In this document: positions 17,086-25,006 of the stretch, piece by piece
Position numbering within the stretch: the first letter of the stretch is position 1
How the letters are laid out: each line of letters begins with the position of its first letter
Source: an uncultured Eubacteriales bacterium
GTDB taxonomy: Bacteria > Bacillota > Clostridia > Oscillospirales > Acutalibacteraceae
Length of the DNA stretch: 42,425 nucleotides
Direction: 5' to 3'
NCBI GenBank assembly: GCA_900317025.1
Contig: ONFG01000011.1
Location: forward strand, 11,835 to 54,259
The notes under the pieces: generated by a model
What the model was told of the DNA's origin: nothing
The model's database searches: none
What the model saw: the letters and a program-made list of their open reading frames with translations, nothing else
Made by a program: the position numbers and the translations under genes

Positions 17086-17175
17086 AATTTTTAAGTTTTC
17101 AGTCTTAAGTATTCATTAATAGTCGACAGGATTTTCTAAATGAATACTGAAAACTTAAGACTGAATAATGAATAA
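17086..17175. repeat. Inverted/direct repeat flank of the four-helix cassette
   Basis: TAAGTTTTCAGT (near 17092) is inverted as ACTGAAAACTTA (near 17146), and AGTATTCATT (near 17109) is inverted as AATGAATACT (near 17140). Between them lies CGACAGGATTTT, a copy of the tRNA terminator arm. A degenerate direct copy of CAGTCTTAAGTAT (17100-17112) occurs after the gene as CAGTCTTTAGTAT (17577-17589). Confidence 0.7.
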
Positions 17176-17200
17176 TACCGTGAACACAGGCTGTGAGTAT

Positions 17201-17554
17201 ATGAAAGAAAACATTTTAATTGATAAATCAATAGACTTTGGCGCTCGAATCGTAAAGCTGTACCGATATTTGACAAAAGAGAAACATGAAACTGTTTTAT
17301 CCAAACAAATCTTGCGAAGCGGAACTTCAATTGGCGCAAACATCAATGAAGCACAGTATGGAAACAGCAAGGCGGACTTCATTGCAAAGCTGCATATCGC
17401 CTTAAAGGAGACAGCGGAAACAGAATATTGGCTTCACATTTTGGAGAAATCCGATTATTTAGATAATAATATGGCTTCTTCTATGCTGAATGACTGTTTG
17501 GAGATCAAGCGAATATTGATCGCTTCGATCAATACAGCAAAAGAGCCTAAATAA
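17201..17554 (+). CDS. Four-helix bundle protein, IVS/S23-type (117 aa)
   Basis: The protein is all-helical. DFGARIVKLYRYLTKEK, VLSKQILRSGTSIGANINEAQYGNSKADFIAKLHIALKETAETEYWL are the signature of the four-helix-bundle family first seen in intervening sequences of 23S rRNA genes and related to Avd of diversity-generating retroelements. Its molecular function is not established. No reverse transcriptase or variable repeat is nearby, so it is not a retroelement here. The start at 17201 matches the usual family N-terminus (MKENILIDKS); an ATG at 17168 is possible, and neither has a strong ribosome site. It lies in a repeat-flanked, AT-richer insert next to tRNA-Arg, which suggests acquisition. 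Confidence 0.88.
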   Translation: MKENILIDKSIDFGARIVKLYRYLTKEKHETVLSKQILRSGTSIGANINEAQYGNSKADFIAKLHIALKETAETEYWLHILEKSDYLDNNMASSMLNDCLEIKRILIASINTAKEPK

Positions 17555-17594
17555 GCTTTGGCAGTTCCGGTTTGAACAGTCTTTAGTATGCAAA

Positions 17595-17630
17595 AAAGCC
17601 ACGGAGCATTTTTTCTCCGTGGCTTTATTA
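17595..17630. terminator. Bidirectional terminator between the four-helix gene and pfkA
   Basis: AAAGCCACGGAG (17595-17606) and CTCCGTGGCTTT (17615-17626) form a perfect 12-bp stem with A-run before and TATTATT after. It serves the convergent genes on both sides. Confidence 0.88.
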
Positions 17631-17642
17631 TTATTCTTTCGA

Positions 17643-18611
17643 TCAGATCGAGATGGTGTGAGCGATCTCGAAGAGGTTTTTGTCGAATACGCGCTCCATG
17701 TTGAGTGCTTCGGTGATGTCGAAGTCGACGATCTTGCCGTTCTGCATTGCAATGACTCTGTTGCCGATGCCCTGCTCGAGGAGGTCTACTGCCTTGTGAC
17801 CCATCTCGCTTGCGACAACTCTGTCTCTGAGAGTCGGCGAACCGCCTCTCTGAACGTGACCGAGGATCGTCGCTCTCGACTCGATGCCCGTTCTCGTCTG
17901 GATGTACGTTGCGATCTCGCCTACCTTGCCGACGCCCTCTGCAACTACGATGATGAAGTGCTTCTTGCCTGTGCTCTTGTTGTTGAGGATACGTGCGATA
18001 ACGTCTCTCTCAAGGTCATACTCTACCTCGGGAACGAGGATCGCCGTTGCGCCTACTGCAACGCCCGTCTGGAGCGCGATGTCGCCGCAGCGTCTGCCCA
18101 TTACCTCTACTACGGAGCAGCGGTCGTGGCTCTGAGCTGTGTCTCTGATCTTATCGACCATTTCCATTGCGGTGTTCATCGCAGTGTCGAAGCCTATCGT
18201 ATATTCGGAGCAGGCAACGTCGTTGTCGATCGTGCCGGGAATGCCTACGCAGGGAATACCCTCGTTTGTGAGGTCGCGCGCGCCTCTGAACGAGCCGTCG
18301 CCGCCGATAACGACAACGCCCGAAACGCCGAGTTCGCGGCAGTAGTCAGCTGCCTTCTTAACGCCCGCGGGGGTGTTGTACTCCGCGCTTCTTGCAGTGT
18401 AGAGCACCGTGCCGCCTCTGTGGATTATATCGGAAACGGAGCGGAGATTAAGCTCCGTTACGTCGCCCGTGAGAAGACCGTTGTAGCCTCTTCTTACGCC
18501 GTAAACCTTCATACCCTTTGCAATACCGGTTCTTACAACGGCTCTTACCGCAGCGTTCATGCCCGGTGCGTCGCCTCCGCTGGTAAGTACCGCGATAGCC
18601 TTCTGTGACAT
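17643..18611 (-). CDS. pfkA: ATP-dependent 6-phosphofructokinase (322 aa)
   Basis: This enzyme phosphorylates fructose 6-phosphate in the committed step of glycolysis. ATP-binding TSGGDAPGMNA and GGDGS (residues 103-107, the ATP rather than pyrophosphate type) are present. The catalytic motif is PGTIDNDV (Asp129), and the substrate motif EVMGRRCGDIAL and GHVQRGGSPT follow. Length of about 320 residues equals the allosteric bacterial enzyme. The ribosome site GGGGG lies just before the ATG. It is monocistronic, with a consensus-like promoter about 120 nt upstream and a strong terminator; pyruvate kinase is not adjacent. Confidence 0.97.
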   Translation of the reverse strand: MSQKAIAVLTSGGDAPGMNAAVRAVVRTGIAKGMKVYGVRRGYNGLLTGDVTELNLRSVSDIIHRGGTVLYTARSAEYNTPAGVKKAADYCRELGVSGVVVIGGDGSFRGARDLTNEGIPCVGIPGTIDNDVACSEYTIGFDTAMNTAMEMVDKIRDTAQSHDRCSVVEVMGRRCGDIALQTGVAVGATAILVPEVEYDLERDVIARILNNKSTGKKHFIIVVAEGVGKVGEIATYIQTRTGIESRATILGHVQRGGSPTLRDRVVASEMGHKAVDLLEQGIGNRVIAMQNGKIVDFDITEALNMERVFDKNLFEIAHTISI

Positions 18612-18730
18612 ATAAAGTCCCCCTTAGTCAATCTTAAAAATATCGTAATTTTAATCATTTGAAATATAAGATATCGTATATCATAAATTTATACGACACT
18701 GCCGGGAGAATATACCTCCCGAACATTATA

Positions 18731-18759
18731 ATAGTAACAGATATTTCCGGTTTTGTCAA
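18731..18759 (-). promoter_or_regulatory. Promoter of pfkA
   Basis: TTGACA (18759-18754), 17-nt spacer, TACTAT (18736-18731) on the minus strand; a second possible -10 (TATAAT) lies a few bases downstream. The leader to the pfkA start is about 110 nt; no known RNA element is seen in 18612-18892. Confidence 0.7.
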
Positions 18760-18892
18760 TCGGATTTTGCAAATCGACCGGAAATTAGCGATCGAGCGTC
18801 CGCAGGCAGTTTGCGTTTTACTCTTTGTTAACAGAAGGTTCGTTCACACACCGCAATCTGTCTGCAAAAACATAACACTCAGCTTTCGTCTT

Positions 18893-19411
18893 CTACGGAA
18901 TAAGCTTGTAGACAAGCGCCGAACCGGCTGCCGTTAATACAATAGGAAACACCACGATAATTATCTTCTTAACCAAAGAAGGCTTTAGTATTGCGTCGGT
19001 CGGTTCGTCCGGGTCGACGAGAAGGTCAACAGACCCGCCGACCGTCGGTTTGAAATGGAGATTCTGCGTTGTCTGATAGTAACGATCGCCGAAAGCATAT
19101 TGCAGCTCGGTGACGAAAGCAACGCTGGTCGAGGTATTTCCCGACGGGTCAGAATCGGTCTCCACCCTTTTTTCGGTCGAAAGCACCTCGCCCGACGCGG
19201 GTACCTTGTAAATGCTCAGGGTCACTGCATTGTTCACAATAAAGACCACGGAGAAGACCGTGCTTGCTGCCGCAAGCATCCAGAACTCCTGGCTCTTGGA
19301 GATGTATTTCACAACGTAAAGCCCGACCGCCGCGACTATCATTACCCCCGCGAGTACCCTCACGAATTGAAACACCGCTTTGTTTATCTTTTTCTTTGTG
19401 CTGCTGCCCAT
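18893..19411 (-). CDS. Membrane protein, possibly DUF3592-like (172 aa)
   Basis: Three or four hydrophobic segments: two near the N-terminus (VRVLAGVMIVAAVGLYVV, FWMLAAASTVFSVVFIVNNAV) and one at the C-terminus (IIIVVFPIVLTAAGSALVY). Between them is a beta-rich domain (VAFVTELQYAFGDRYYQTTQ..VGGSVDLLVDPDEPTDAILKP). The YAFGDRYY and VDPDEP pattern resembles DUF3592 proteins, whose function is unknown; this is a resemblance, not a firm match. The start at 19411 follows GGGAG by 6 nt and is one base after the ispF stop, so it is the last gene of an ispD-ispF unit. Confidence 0.7.
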   Translation of the reverse strand: MGSSTKKKINKAVFQFVRVLAGVMIVAAVGLYVVKYISKSQEFWMLAAASTVFSVVFIVNNAVTLSIYKVPASGEVLSTEKRVETDSDPSGNTSTSVAFVTELQYAFGDRYYQTTQNLHFKPTVGGSVDLLVDPDEPTDAILKPSLVKKIIIVVFPIVLTAAGSALVYKLIP

Positions 19412-19412
19412 G

Positions 19413-19895
19413 TTACGCTCCCTTCTTTTCGAGAAGGCAGACCGCATGAGCCGAAATGCCCTCTTCACGTCCGGTAAAGCCGAGGCGCTCCTCCGTCGTC
19501 GCCTTGATGTTCACGCAGTCGATGTCAAGAGCGCAAGCACTTGCGATGACGGTACGCATTTCTTGTATATACGGCTTTAGCTTCGGCTTTTGTGCGATGA
19601 CCGTGGCGTCGATATTCGAGACCGACCAGCCCTTTTCGCCGACCGCGCAGCAGACGTGCTTCAAAAGCCCGATGCTGTCCGCGCCCTCATAGGCTGGGTC
19701 GTCGTCGGGGAACATTCCGCCGATGTCGCCGAGAGCAGCCGCTCCGAGCAGAGAGTCCATTATCGCATGAGTGAGCACATCGGCGTCGGAATGGCCGACA
19801 AGCCCCAGCTTGTACGGTATATCGACGCCGCCGATGATAAGGCGTCTGTTCTCCCCCAGCTTGTGAACGTCGTAGCCGTGACCTATACGAAACAT
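19413..19895 (-). CDS. ispF: 2-C-methyl-D-erythritol 2,4-cyclodiphosphate synthase (160 aa)
   Basis: IspF closes the cyclodiphosphate ring in the MEP isoprenoid pathway. The metal site GYDVH (Asp8, His10), [17 protein letters not shown] with the third metal-ligand His, [12 protein letters not shown], and the C-terminal signature [17 protein letters not shown] are all present. Length of 160 is normal. It follows ispD by 16 nt and is cotranscribed with it. Confidence 0.97.
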   Translation of the reverse strand: MFRIGHGYDVHKLGENRRLIIGGVDIPYKLGLVGHSDADVLTHAIMDSLLGAAALGDIGGMFPDDDPAYEGADSIGLLKHVCCAVGEKGWSVSNIDATVIAQKPKLKPYIQEMRTVIASACALDIDCVNIKATTEERLGFTGREEGISAHAVCLLEKKGA

Positions 19896-19911
19896 AATAA
19901 TCAGCTCTTTC

Positions 19912-20610
19912 TTACGATCCTCCGGCGGCTATCGCTTCTGCAAGCGCCTTGTCCTCCGGAGTTGTGATCTTGATGTTGTTGTAATCGCCGGGCGTTATCC
20001 GGACGGTGCCTCCGTAAAGCTCAACCATGCGGCAGTCGTCGGTGCAGACGACGCCGGCTTTTTCAGCATTTTCGTAAGCCTCGAGGTAGAGCCGCTTTCT
20101 GAAAACCTGCGGCGTTTGTATTGCGTAAAGCTCCTTCCTCGGCGGCGTTTCGATGACCGAGCCGTTCCGCACACGCTTGATCGTGTCCTTCACCGGGACG
20201 GCGAGCGTTGCGCAGCCGTACTTTTCGCCGTCGGCAACGACAAGGCGAATAAGCCCGGGCGTTATGAACGGGCGCGCGCCGTCGTGAACGGCGATGATAT
20301 CACACCCTTCGTCGGTCGCCCGAACGCCGTTTCTGACGGAGATCTGCCGCTCCGCTCCGCCCTTTGCAAAGCGTATCGGCTTTTTGCGGTGAGCCTCGCC
20401 CCAGAAAAGCGCGGAGAACTCTCTGACTAGCGCTTCGGGGCAAACTATGATGATCTCGTCGGTCACACCATCGTTTTCAAACGCCATAACGGTCCGCTCG
20501 AGGACTGTCATGCCGCCGAACGTTAAAAGCTGCTTGCTCGTTGTACTCTTCATTCTCGACGAAGAGCCTGCGGCGCAGATGACGGCAGAAATGAATTTAC
20601 CCTCGTACAT
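19912..20610 (-). CDS. ispD: 2-C-methyl-D-erythritol 4-phosphate cytidylyltransferase (232 aa)
   Basis: IspD joins CTP to MEP. The CTP-binding loop [45 protein letters not shown], and [17 protein letters not shown] plus [12 protein letters not shown] are the conserved blocks. Ribosome site GAGGTG precedes the ATG. The gene starts an ispD-ispF-membrane protein unit and lies 47 nt after the zinc-ribbon gene, which may also be cotranscribed. Confidence 0.97.
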   Translation of the reverse strand: MYEGKFISAVICAAGSSSRMKSTTSKQLLTFGGMTVLERTVMAFENDGVTDEIIIVCPEALVREFSALFWGEAHRKKPIRFAKGGAERQISVRNGVRATDEGCDIIAVHDGARPFITPGLIRLVVADGEKYGCATLAVPVKDTIKRVRNGSVIETPPRKELYAIQTPQVFRKRLYLEAYENAEKAGVVCTDDCRMVELYGGTVRITPGDYNNIKITTPEDKALAEAIAAGGS

Positions 20611-20657
20611 TTTAACACCTCAATATAATGTAGTTTACCCTGCAGACCGCCGATCGT

Positions 20658-21134
20658 TCACGGGATAAGGCGGGTAAACAGGTTGGCGATAAGATCAACG
20701 CCCGCCACGCAGAGATAGATTATTATCATAAAAACAAGAACGGAGATTATCCTCACCGCCGTCCGCTTGCCCTTGGGCATCTCCTCCCACTCGGGTTCGT
20801 CGGGAAGGTCGAGCTTTTCATACCAGTCAGGCTTTTGCATCAGCCCGACGTCCAAGAGCGCGCCTATCCCCTTTTTGAGAAAGCTCAGCGGCACAAGGAA
20901 CGACACGGCGCCGGTGATCTTCCCTATCGACGGCGAATAGAGTGATCCGTCGTTTATAGAATACGGTATTTTAGCCTTTACAAGGCAGCGCTCGACATCA
21001 GCGCTTTTCCCGCTTTCGACGCATATCAGCTCTGTAGGCGCTTCCAGATCGAGCTTTTTGCGAAATTTACTTCCGCATTCGCACCGCTCTTCGTCGGTAA
21101 AATACACCTTTTTGCATTCGGCACAATATTTCAT
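20658..21134 (-). CDS. Zinc-ribbon membrane protein of unknown function (158 aa)
   Basis: The N-terminus is a small zinc ribbon (YCAECKKVYFTDEERCECGSKF). A middle domain (ELICVESGKSADVERCLVKAKIPYSINDG) resembles the ferredoxin-like DUF2007/'signal transducing' fold that reads two-residue patterns such as S-G-K-S and A-K-I-P-Y; this is a weak resemblance. One C-terminal transmembrane helix (IISVLVFMIIIYLCVAGVDLI) anchors it. The ATG at 21134 has GGAGGG 5 nt upstream. It lies downstream of the kinase gene, which also begins with a zinc ribbon. Confidence 0.7.
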   Translation of the reverse strand: MKYCAECKKVYFTDEERCECGSKFRKKLDLEAPTELICVESGKSADVERCLVKAKIPYSINDGSLYSPSIGKITGAVSFLVPLSFLKKGIGALLDVGLMQKPDWYEKLDLPDEPEWEEMPKGKRTAVRIISVLVFMIIIYLCVAGVDLIANLFTRLIP

Positions 21135-21147
21135 CAAAGCCCTCCCT

Positions 21148-21185
21148 GCGGGTTAATGCCCGCTGACAGTTCGCGTTTTCGTTTG
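21148..21185. repeat. Degenerate relative of the 7228 repeat unit
   Basis: GCGGG-TTAATG-CCCGC forms a small hairpin followed by TGACAGTTCGCGTTTTCGTTT. The 7228/7323 units have a GCGGC/GCCGC hairpin followed by TCACAGTTCCGATTTTACTTT, so the two places share the layout and most bases over about 37 nt. Confidence 0.45.
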
Positions 21186-21238
21186 TCTGACCGCCGGCAT
21201 TTCTGCCGTGCGGGTCACAGACCCTATTTATACGGAGA

Positions 21239-21283
21239 GCCGCCGACGCTGCCCCCCACACACAAAGGGGCGGCGCCGGCGGC
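21239..21283 (-). terminator. Strong GC hairpin downstream of the kinase gene
   Basis: 17-nt arms (21239-21255 and 21267-21283) pair with only two G-U pairs around an 11-nt loop. No T-run follows on the minus strand, so it may be an RNA-stabilising or weak termination structure rather than a classical terminator. Two smaller hairpins (GGGTC-ACA-GACCC near 21213, CCGCCGGCA/TGCCGTGCGG near 21191) precede it toward the next gene. Confidence 0.5.
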
Positions 21284-21323
21284 CAATATGATACAGGAGA
21301 AAAAATCCTAATTGATTTACGCG

Positions 21324-23642
21324 CTACAGCGTTGTCGTTCTCGGGAGCTTGATATTTTTCCAGCCCTTCAGCTTGCACTGCCCGTAGTCGTTGAAGCCCG
21401 TCGCGACGACGGTGCCGTTCCATTTCAGACCAACCGTCGAGCGGTAGTAGGTGTAGATCTCCATCACGTTCTCCCAGCCTCGTGTATTGCACTGCCCGTA
21501 TTCGTTGCTGCCGCACGCTACAACGGTGCCGTCGGCGTGCAGACCGACCGTGTGGTCGGAGCTTGCGTAGATTGAGGAGATGTTTCGCCAAGCCTTGACC
21601 TCGCACTGACCGTACTGGTTGTTGCCCGTTGCAAGCACCATTCCGTTTGATACAAGACCGACGGTGTGGACGTAGCTCGTGCAGATAGCCGAGACCTTCG
21701 TCCAGAGGCGCACGTCGCACTGACCGTACTGGTTGTCGCCGCACGCAACGACCGTACCGTCGACCCTAAGCCCTACGGTGTGGTTGCGGGAGGCGCTGAT
21801 CGCGATGATCTTTGTCCAGCCGGAAACGTCGCACTGACCGTATGTGTTGTCGCCTACCGCCGTAACGGTGCCGTTGGCGTGGAGACCGACGGTGTGGCTC
21901 GCGCCGACGCTTATCGCCGTGACGTTTCGCCATGTGCGCACCTCGCACTGACCATACTGGTTGTCGCCGACCGACAGAACCGTTCCGTCATTGCGCAGAC
22001 CGATGGTGTAATTCTCGCCGGTGTAGATCGCAACGACGTTTCTCCAGCCGTCCGTGATGCACTCGCCGAAATCGTTGCTGCCTACGGCTACAACGTTTCC
22101 GTCAGCCATCAGACCGACGATGTGGCGTGAGAGCGCGTGCTCGCCGCCCACGGCGATGGATGTTATGTTGTTCCAGGTCTTGATCGTCGCAAGGTCATTT
22201 TTCATCTCTTTCTTGACGGCGTCAAGTTGCTTGCCGAAGTCAAGCTTTTCTTTGTTGATCTGGGCAAGCGGCGTCATGCGGAAGCCTCCGGAAAGGCAGA
22301 GGTCGCCGTTCTGCTTTATGCCCATTATATAAAGGTAATTGATAGCTATGCTGCTTGTCTTTGTTGTTAGCGACATCGGGAACATACCGTCGTCCTGCGA
22401 GACGGGCGCCTTTATTACGACGTCTCTCGCTGCGCGGACCGGTCTGTTCGGCGTATACCTGCTCTTTGCCGCAGGAGCCGCGTTCGGATAGGGCGCCGCC
22501 TGATAGCCCGTTACGGGAGCAGCAACCATCGCATTCGGCTGCGGAGGAGCGTTGCTGTACATAGACTGCGGCGCAGGCTGACCGGGTACGACGACCGGAG
22601 CCGGGAACTGCTGCGGCGCAAACGCCACGGGACCTGCCGACGATACGGGCGCGTTTTCGAGCCTGTACATAAAGCCATCGATCGTCTTGCAGCGTTTCTT
22701 GTAGTTCGGCTGCAATGCGTAGACGAGCGCGTCGACGACGTTCGGCGGAACGGTCGCGGAGCTGCGCAGAACGTTGAGCTGCGGGAAGTTCTCGTAAACG
22801 TCGTAGCTCTTCGCCTCGGGCGGGATCTCGCCTGTCAGCGCGTCATACATCGTTGCCGCGAGAGCGTAAACGTCGGTGTAGGTGCCGTCGGTCTCGATCG
22901 AGACTTTCTGCTCTGGCGGCGAGAAGCCGGGAGTGAACGCCGATTCAACGAGAGCCGAACTTTGGGTCGTTCTCGCAAGACCGAAGTCGATGAGCACGAA
23001 CTCCTCCGAATACTCATGCGCGCGGCGGATCATGATATTCTGCGGCTTGATGTCGCGGTGGAGAAGCCCTTCTCTGTGGAGCGAAGCGAGGCACTGCATG
23101 AGCGGCTTCATCTTCGCGTAGAGGTCGTACCATGTGTACTTGCCGATGGCGCATACTCTGTCGTGCAGCGTCTTGCCGTTGATGTACTCCGTGATGATAT
23201 ACGCAGTATTGTTCTCAAATATATAATCGTAAACCTTTACGATGTTTGTAAATTTTTCACCCTTTGAAAGGCTGAGACACTCCTTCTGCGTTTTGTACAC
23301 GATCTCTTCGAGAGAGACCATTTCGGCATCGTAGATAACTTGAAGAGGGTTTTCGGCGGTCTTGTCGGTGCAGTCGCGCTCGAAGATGCCGCTGTAAAAG
23401 GTCTCCTTGATAACGACCCTTTTCTCAAGCTTCATATCGCGGCCGACGTAGGTTATGCCGAAGCCGCCGGTGCCTATGCTGCGGCCGACAAGATAACGGC
23501 CGTCGGCGAGAAACGTTCCGGCAGGAAGCTCGTAGTTCTCTGAAATATGTACGTTGTACTCTTTTCCGCATTTCGGACAATATGGTTGAAGAGCGTCAGT
23601 AATTTGTGCCATACAATGATAGCAATAAACCATTTGAGTCAT
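21324..23642 (-). CDS. Zinc-ribbon Ser/Thr protein kinase with C-terminal seven-repeat RCC1-like propeller (772 aa)
   Basis: Residues 7-25 form a zinc ribbon (Cys7, 10, 22, 25). A complete eukaryotic-type kinase domain follows: glycine loop GTGGFG (57-62), Lys79 in VVIKE, catalytic LHRDIKPQN (Asp197), LIDFG (Asp219), and PPEQ in place of APE. A Pro/Ala/Gln-rich linker (about 340-420) leads to seven repeats of 38 residues (about 491-761) with the consensus HTVGL..DGTVVA.GDNQYGQC..W, the RCC1/alpha-tubulin-suppressor pattern expected to close as a seven-bladed propeller. No transmembrane segment is seen, so it is cytosolic, unlike PASTA kinases. Substrate unknown. ATG 23642 has AAAGGA close by; Met4 (23633) is a possible alternative with better spacing. 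Confidence 0.9.
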   Translation of the reverse strand: MTQMVYCYHCMAQITDALQPYCPKCGKEYNVHISENYELPAGTFLADGRYLVGRSIGTGGFGITYVGRDMKLEKRVVIKETFYSGIFERDCTDKTAENPLQVIYDAEMVSLEEIVYKTQKECLSLSKGEKFTNIVKVYDYIFENNTAYIITEYINGKTLHDRVCAIGKYTWYDLYAKMKPLMQCLASLHREGLLHRDIKPQNIMIRRAHEYSEEFVLIDFGLARTTQSSALVESAFTPGFSPPEQKVSIETDGTYTDVYALAATMYDALTGEIPPEAKSYDVYENFPQLNVLRSSATVPPNVVDALVYALQPNYKKRCKTIDGFMYRLENAPVSSAGPVAFAPQQFPAPVVVPGQPAPQSMYSNAPPQPNAMVAAPVTGYQAAPYPNAAPAAKSRYTPNRPVRAARDVVIKAPVSQDDGMFPMSLTTKTSSIAINYLYIMGIKQNGDLCLSGGFRMTPLAQINKEKLDFGKQLDAVKKEMKNDLATIKTWNNITSIAVGGEHALSRHIVGLMADGNVVAVGSNDFGECITDGWRNVVAIYTGENYTIGLRNDGTVLSVGDNQYGQCEVRTWRNVTAISVGASHTVGLHANGTVTAVGDNTYGQCDVSGWTKIIAISASRNHTVGLRVDGTVVACGDNQYGQCDVRLWTKVSAICTSYVHTVGLVSNGMVLATGNNQYGQCEVKAWRNISSIYASSDHTVGLHADGTVVACGSNEYGQCNTRGWENVMEIYTYYRSTVGLKWNGTVVATGFNDYGQCKLKGWKNIKLPRTTTL
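21357..22172 (-). repeat. Seven tandem coding repeats of 114 bp (RCC1-like blades)
   Basis: The 3' third of the kinase gene is made of about 114-bp units (first unit 129 bp) encoding 38-residue blades. The segments encoding DNQYGQC are almost identical at DNA level (for example TACTGGTTGTCGCC recurs on the plus strand), suggesting recent duplication or gene conversion among blades. Confidence 0.85.
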
Positions 23643-23740
23643 CGTCCTTTTGCATATACTGAAATATGTCTGGTCGTCAAACGCTCCCGGGAGGCGCCCC
23701 GGGGCATATTAAAAAGTTAAATGTTAAACCCTGAGCCGAC

Positions 23741-24763
23741 TCAGTAAGGCATACTGAGCGGGTTGACCGCGCCGTTCTCGTCGATCTCGGCCTGTCCGAT
23801 ATACTTGAGCGAAGCGCCGCAGCCGTTGATAACGCAGTCGGCGGGATTGTCGGCGATATGAGCCTCCAGCTTGACCTGCTTCTCAATGAGCTTGTCAAAG
23901 CCGCTCAGAAGCACCCCTCCGCCCGTAAGGATGATGCCGTCTTTGTAGATGTCGGCAACAAGCTCCGGCGGAGTTTCCTCCAGAACATCCTGAACCTGCT
24001 GGGCGACCGCGACGGCAGTTTCGGCGAGAGTTTCGTAAAGCTCGCTTGCGTGCAGCTCGACCGCCTGCGGAAGCCCCGTGACGGTATTTCTGCCCTTGAC
24101 GATGCAGGTCTTGTCCTGCTCCGGCTTTACGACCGAGCCGATCTCGAGCTTCGCGTTCTGCGCCGTAACTCTGCCGATAATGAGGTTGTACTTTCTGCGC
24201 ACATACTTCATTATCTCTTCGTCAAAGCTGGCTCCTCCCACCTTGAGAGAGCGGGAGACAGAAATGTCGCCGAGCGAGATGACCGCTATGTCGGTAGTGC
24301 CGCCGCCCATATCGAGCACCAGACTGCCGTGGGGGCTGCGTATGTCTAGCCCCGCGCCGATCGCCGCCGCCTTTGAAGCCTCGATAAGGCTCACGCTGCG
24401 TACGCCGATCGAAAGGATGGAATTAACGACCGCCCTTTTTTCGACATCGGTAATCTCGCCGGGAATACAAGCAACTACTCTCGGCTTCATTATCCTGCTT
24501 ATGTTGGCCTTGCCGAGCTGAACCTTTATCATATTCTCAACAAGGTAAAAATCCGAAATAACTCCTCCAACTATAGGCTCGATAGAGCTCAGGCGCTGAG
24601 AGGTCCTGCCTATCATTGCGTAGGCGTCCGCACCGACCGCGACGATCTCGTCGTTGTCGAGATTTATAGTAACCACAGAGGGCTCGTCAAGAAACTTGCC
24701 CTTGCCTGCGACATAAATTCTGGTGTTTGATGTTCCAAGATCTATGGCAATGTCCACACTCAC
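23741..24763 (-). CDS. MreB-family rod-shape actin homologue (340 aa)
   Basis: This is an actin-like filament protein that guides cell-wall synthesis along the cylinder. Nucleotide-binding motifs are visible: phosphate 1 DIAIDLGTSNTRIYVAGKG, connect 1 IEASKAAAIGAGLDI, phosphate 2 VLDMGGGTTDIAVISLG, and adenosine ILTGGGVLLSGFDKLIEKQ. Length of about 340 is normal. mreC and mreD are not adjacent, so this may be a second paralogue (Mbl/MreBH-like) rather than the main mreB; the sequence alone does not decide. GTG start at 24763 with AAGGG about 11 nt upstream; GTG at 24757 is an alternative. The gene precedes the kinase gene by 98 nt and could be cotranscribed. Confidence 0.92.
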   Translation of the reverse strand: MSVDIAIDLGTSNTRIYVAGKGKFLDEPSVVTINLDNDEIVAVGADAYAMIGRTSQRLSSIEPIVGGVISDFYLVENMIKVQLGKANISRIMKPRVVACIPGEITDVEKRAVVNSILSIGVRSVSLIEASKAAAIGAGLDIRSPHGSLVLDMGGGTTDIAVISLGDISVSRSLKVGGASFDEEIMKYVRRKYNLIIGRVTAQNAKLEIGSVVKPEQDKTCIVKGRNTVTGLPQAVELHASELYETLAETAVAVAQQVQDVLEETPPELVADIYKDGIILTGGGVLLSGFDKLIEKQVKLEAHIADNPADCVINGCGASLKYIGQAEIDENGAVNPLSMPY

Positions 24764-24806
24764 ACTTTATACATCCCTTCTGAACATACAGGTTTTCCCA
24801 TATTTA

Positions 24807-24836
24807 ATTATATTATAGCATATACCTTTTTGTCAA
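24807..24836 (-). promoter_or_regulatory. Promoter of the mreB-family gene
   Basis: TTGACA (24836-24831), 18-nt spacer, TATAAT (24812-24807) on the minus strand; an overlapping TATAAT at 24817-24812 would give an unlikely 13-nt spacer. The rest of 24837-25006 is AT-rich without a recognisable element. Confidence 0.7.
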
Positions 24837-25006
24837 TATACAATAAAATGTTTATTGCGTAAATCGAAGAATTTTATCTGTTTTCGCCCAAAATATGTGT
24901 CTTAATTTGGGCAAAAAACCTTACAGTAATTATATTAATTTTAAATATTTATTTTATGTATAGTAATTTGTTTTATTCGTATTTGTAAAAACGCACCGCG
25001 CTTTGG

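Noticed and set aside
17201-17554. Diversity-generating retroelement (Avd-type accessory protein)
   Set aside because: No reverse transcriptase, template repeat or variable repeat is present nearby; the protein fits the wider IVS/S23 four-helix family.
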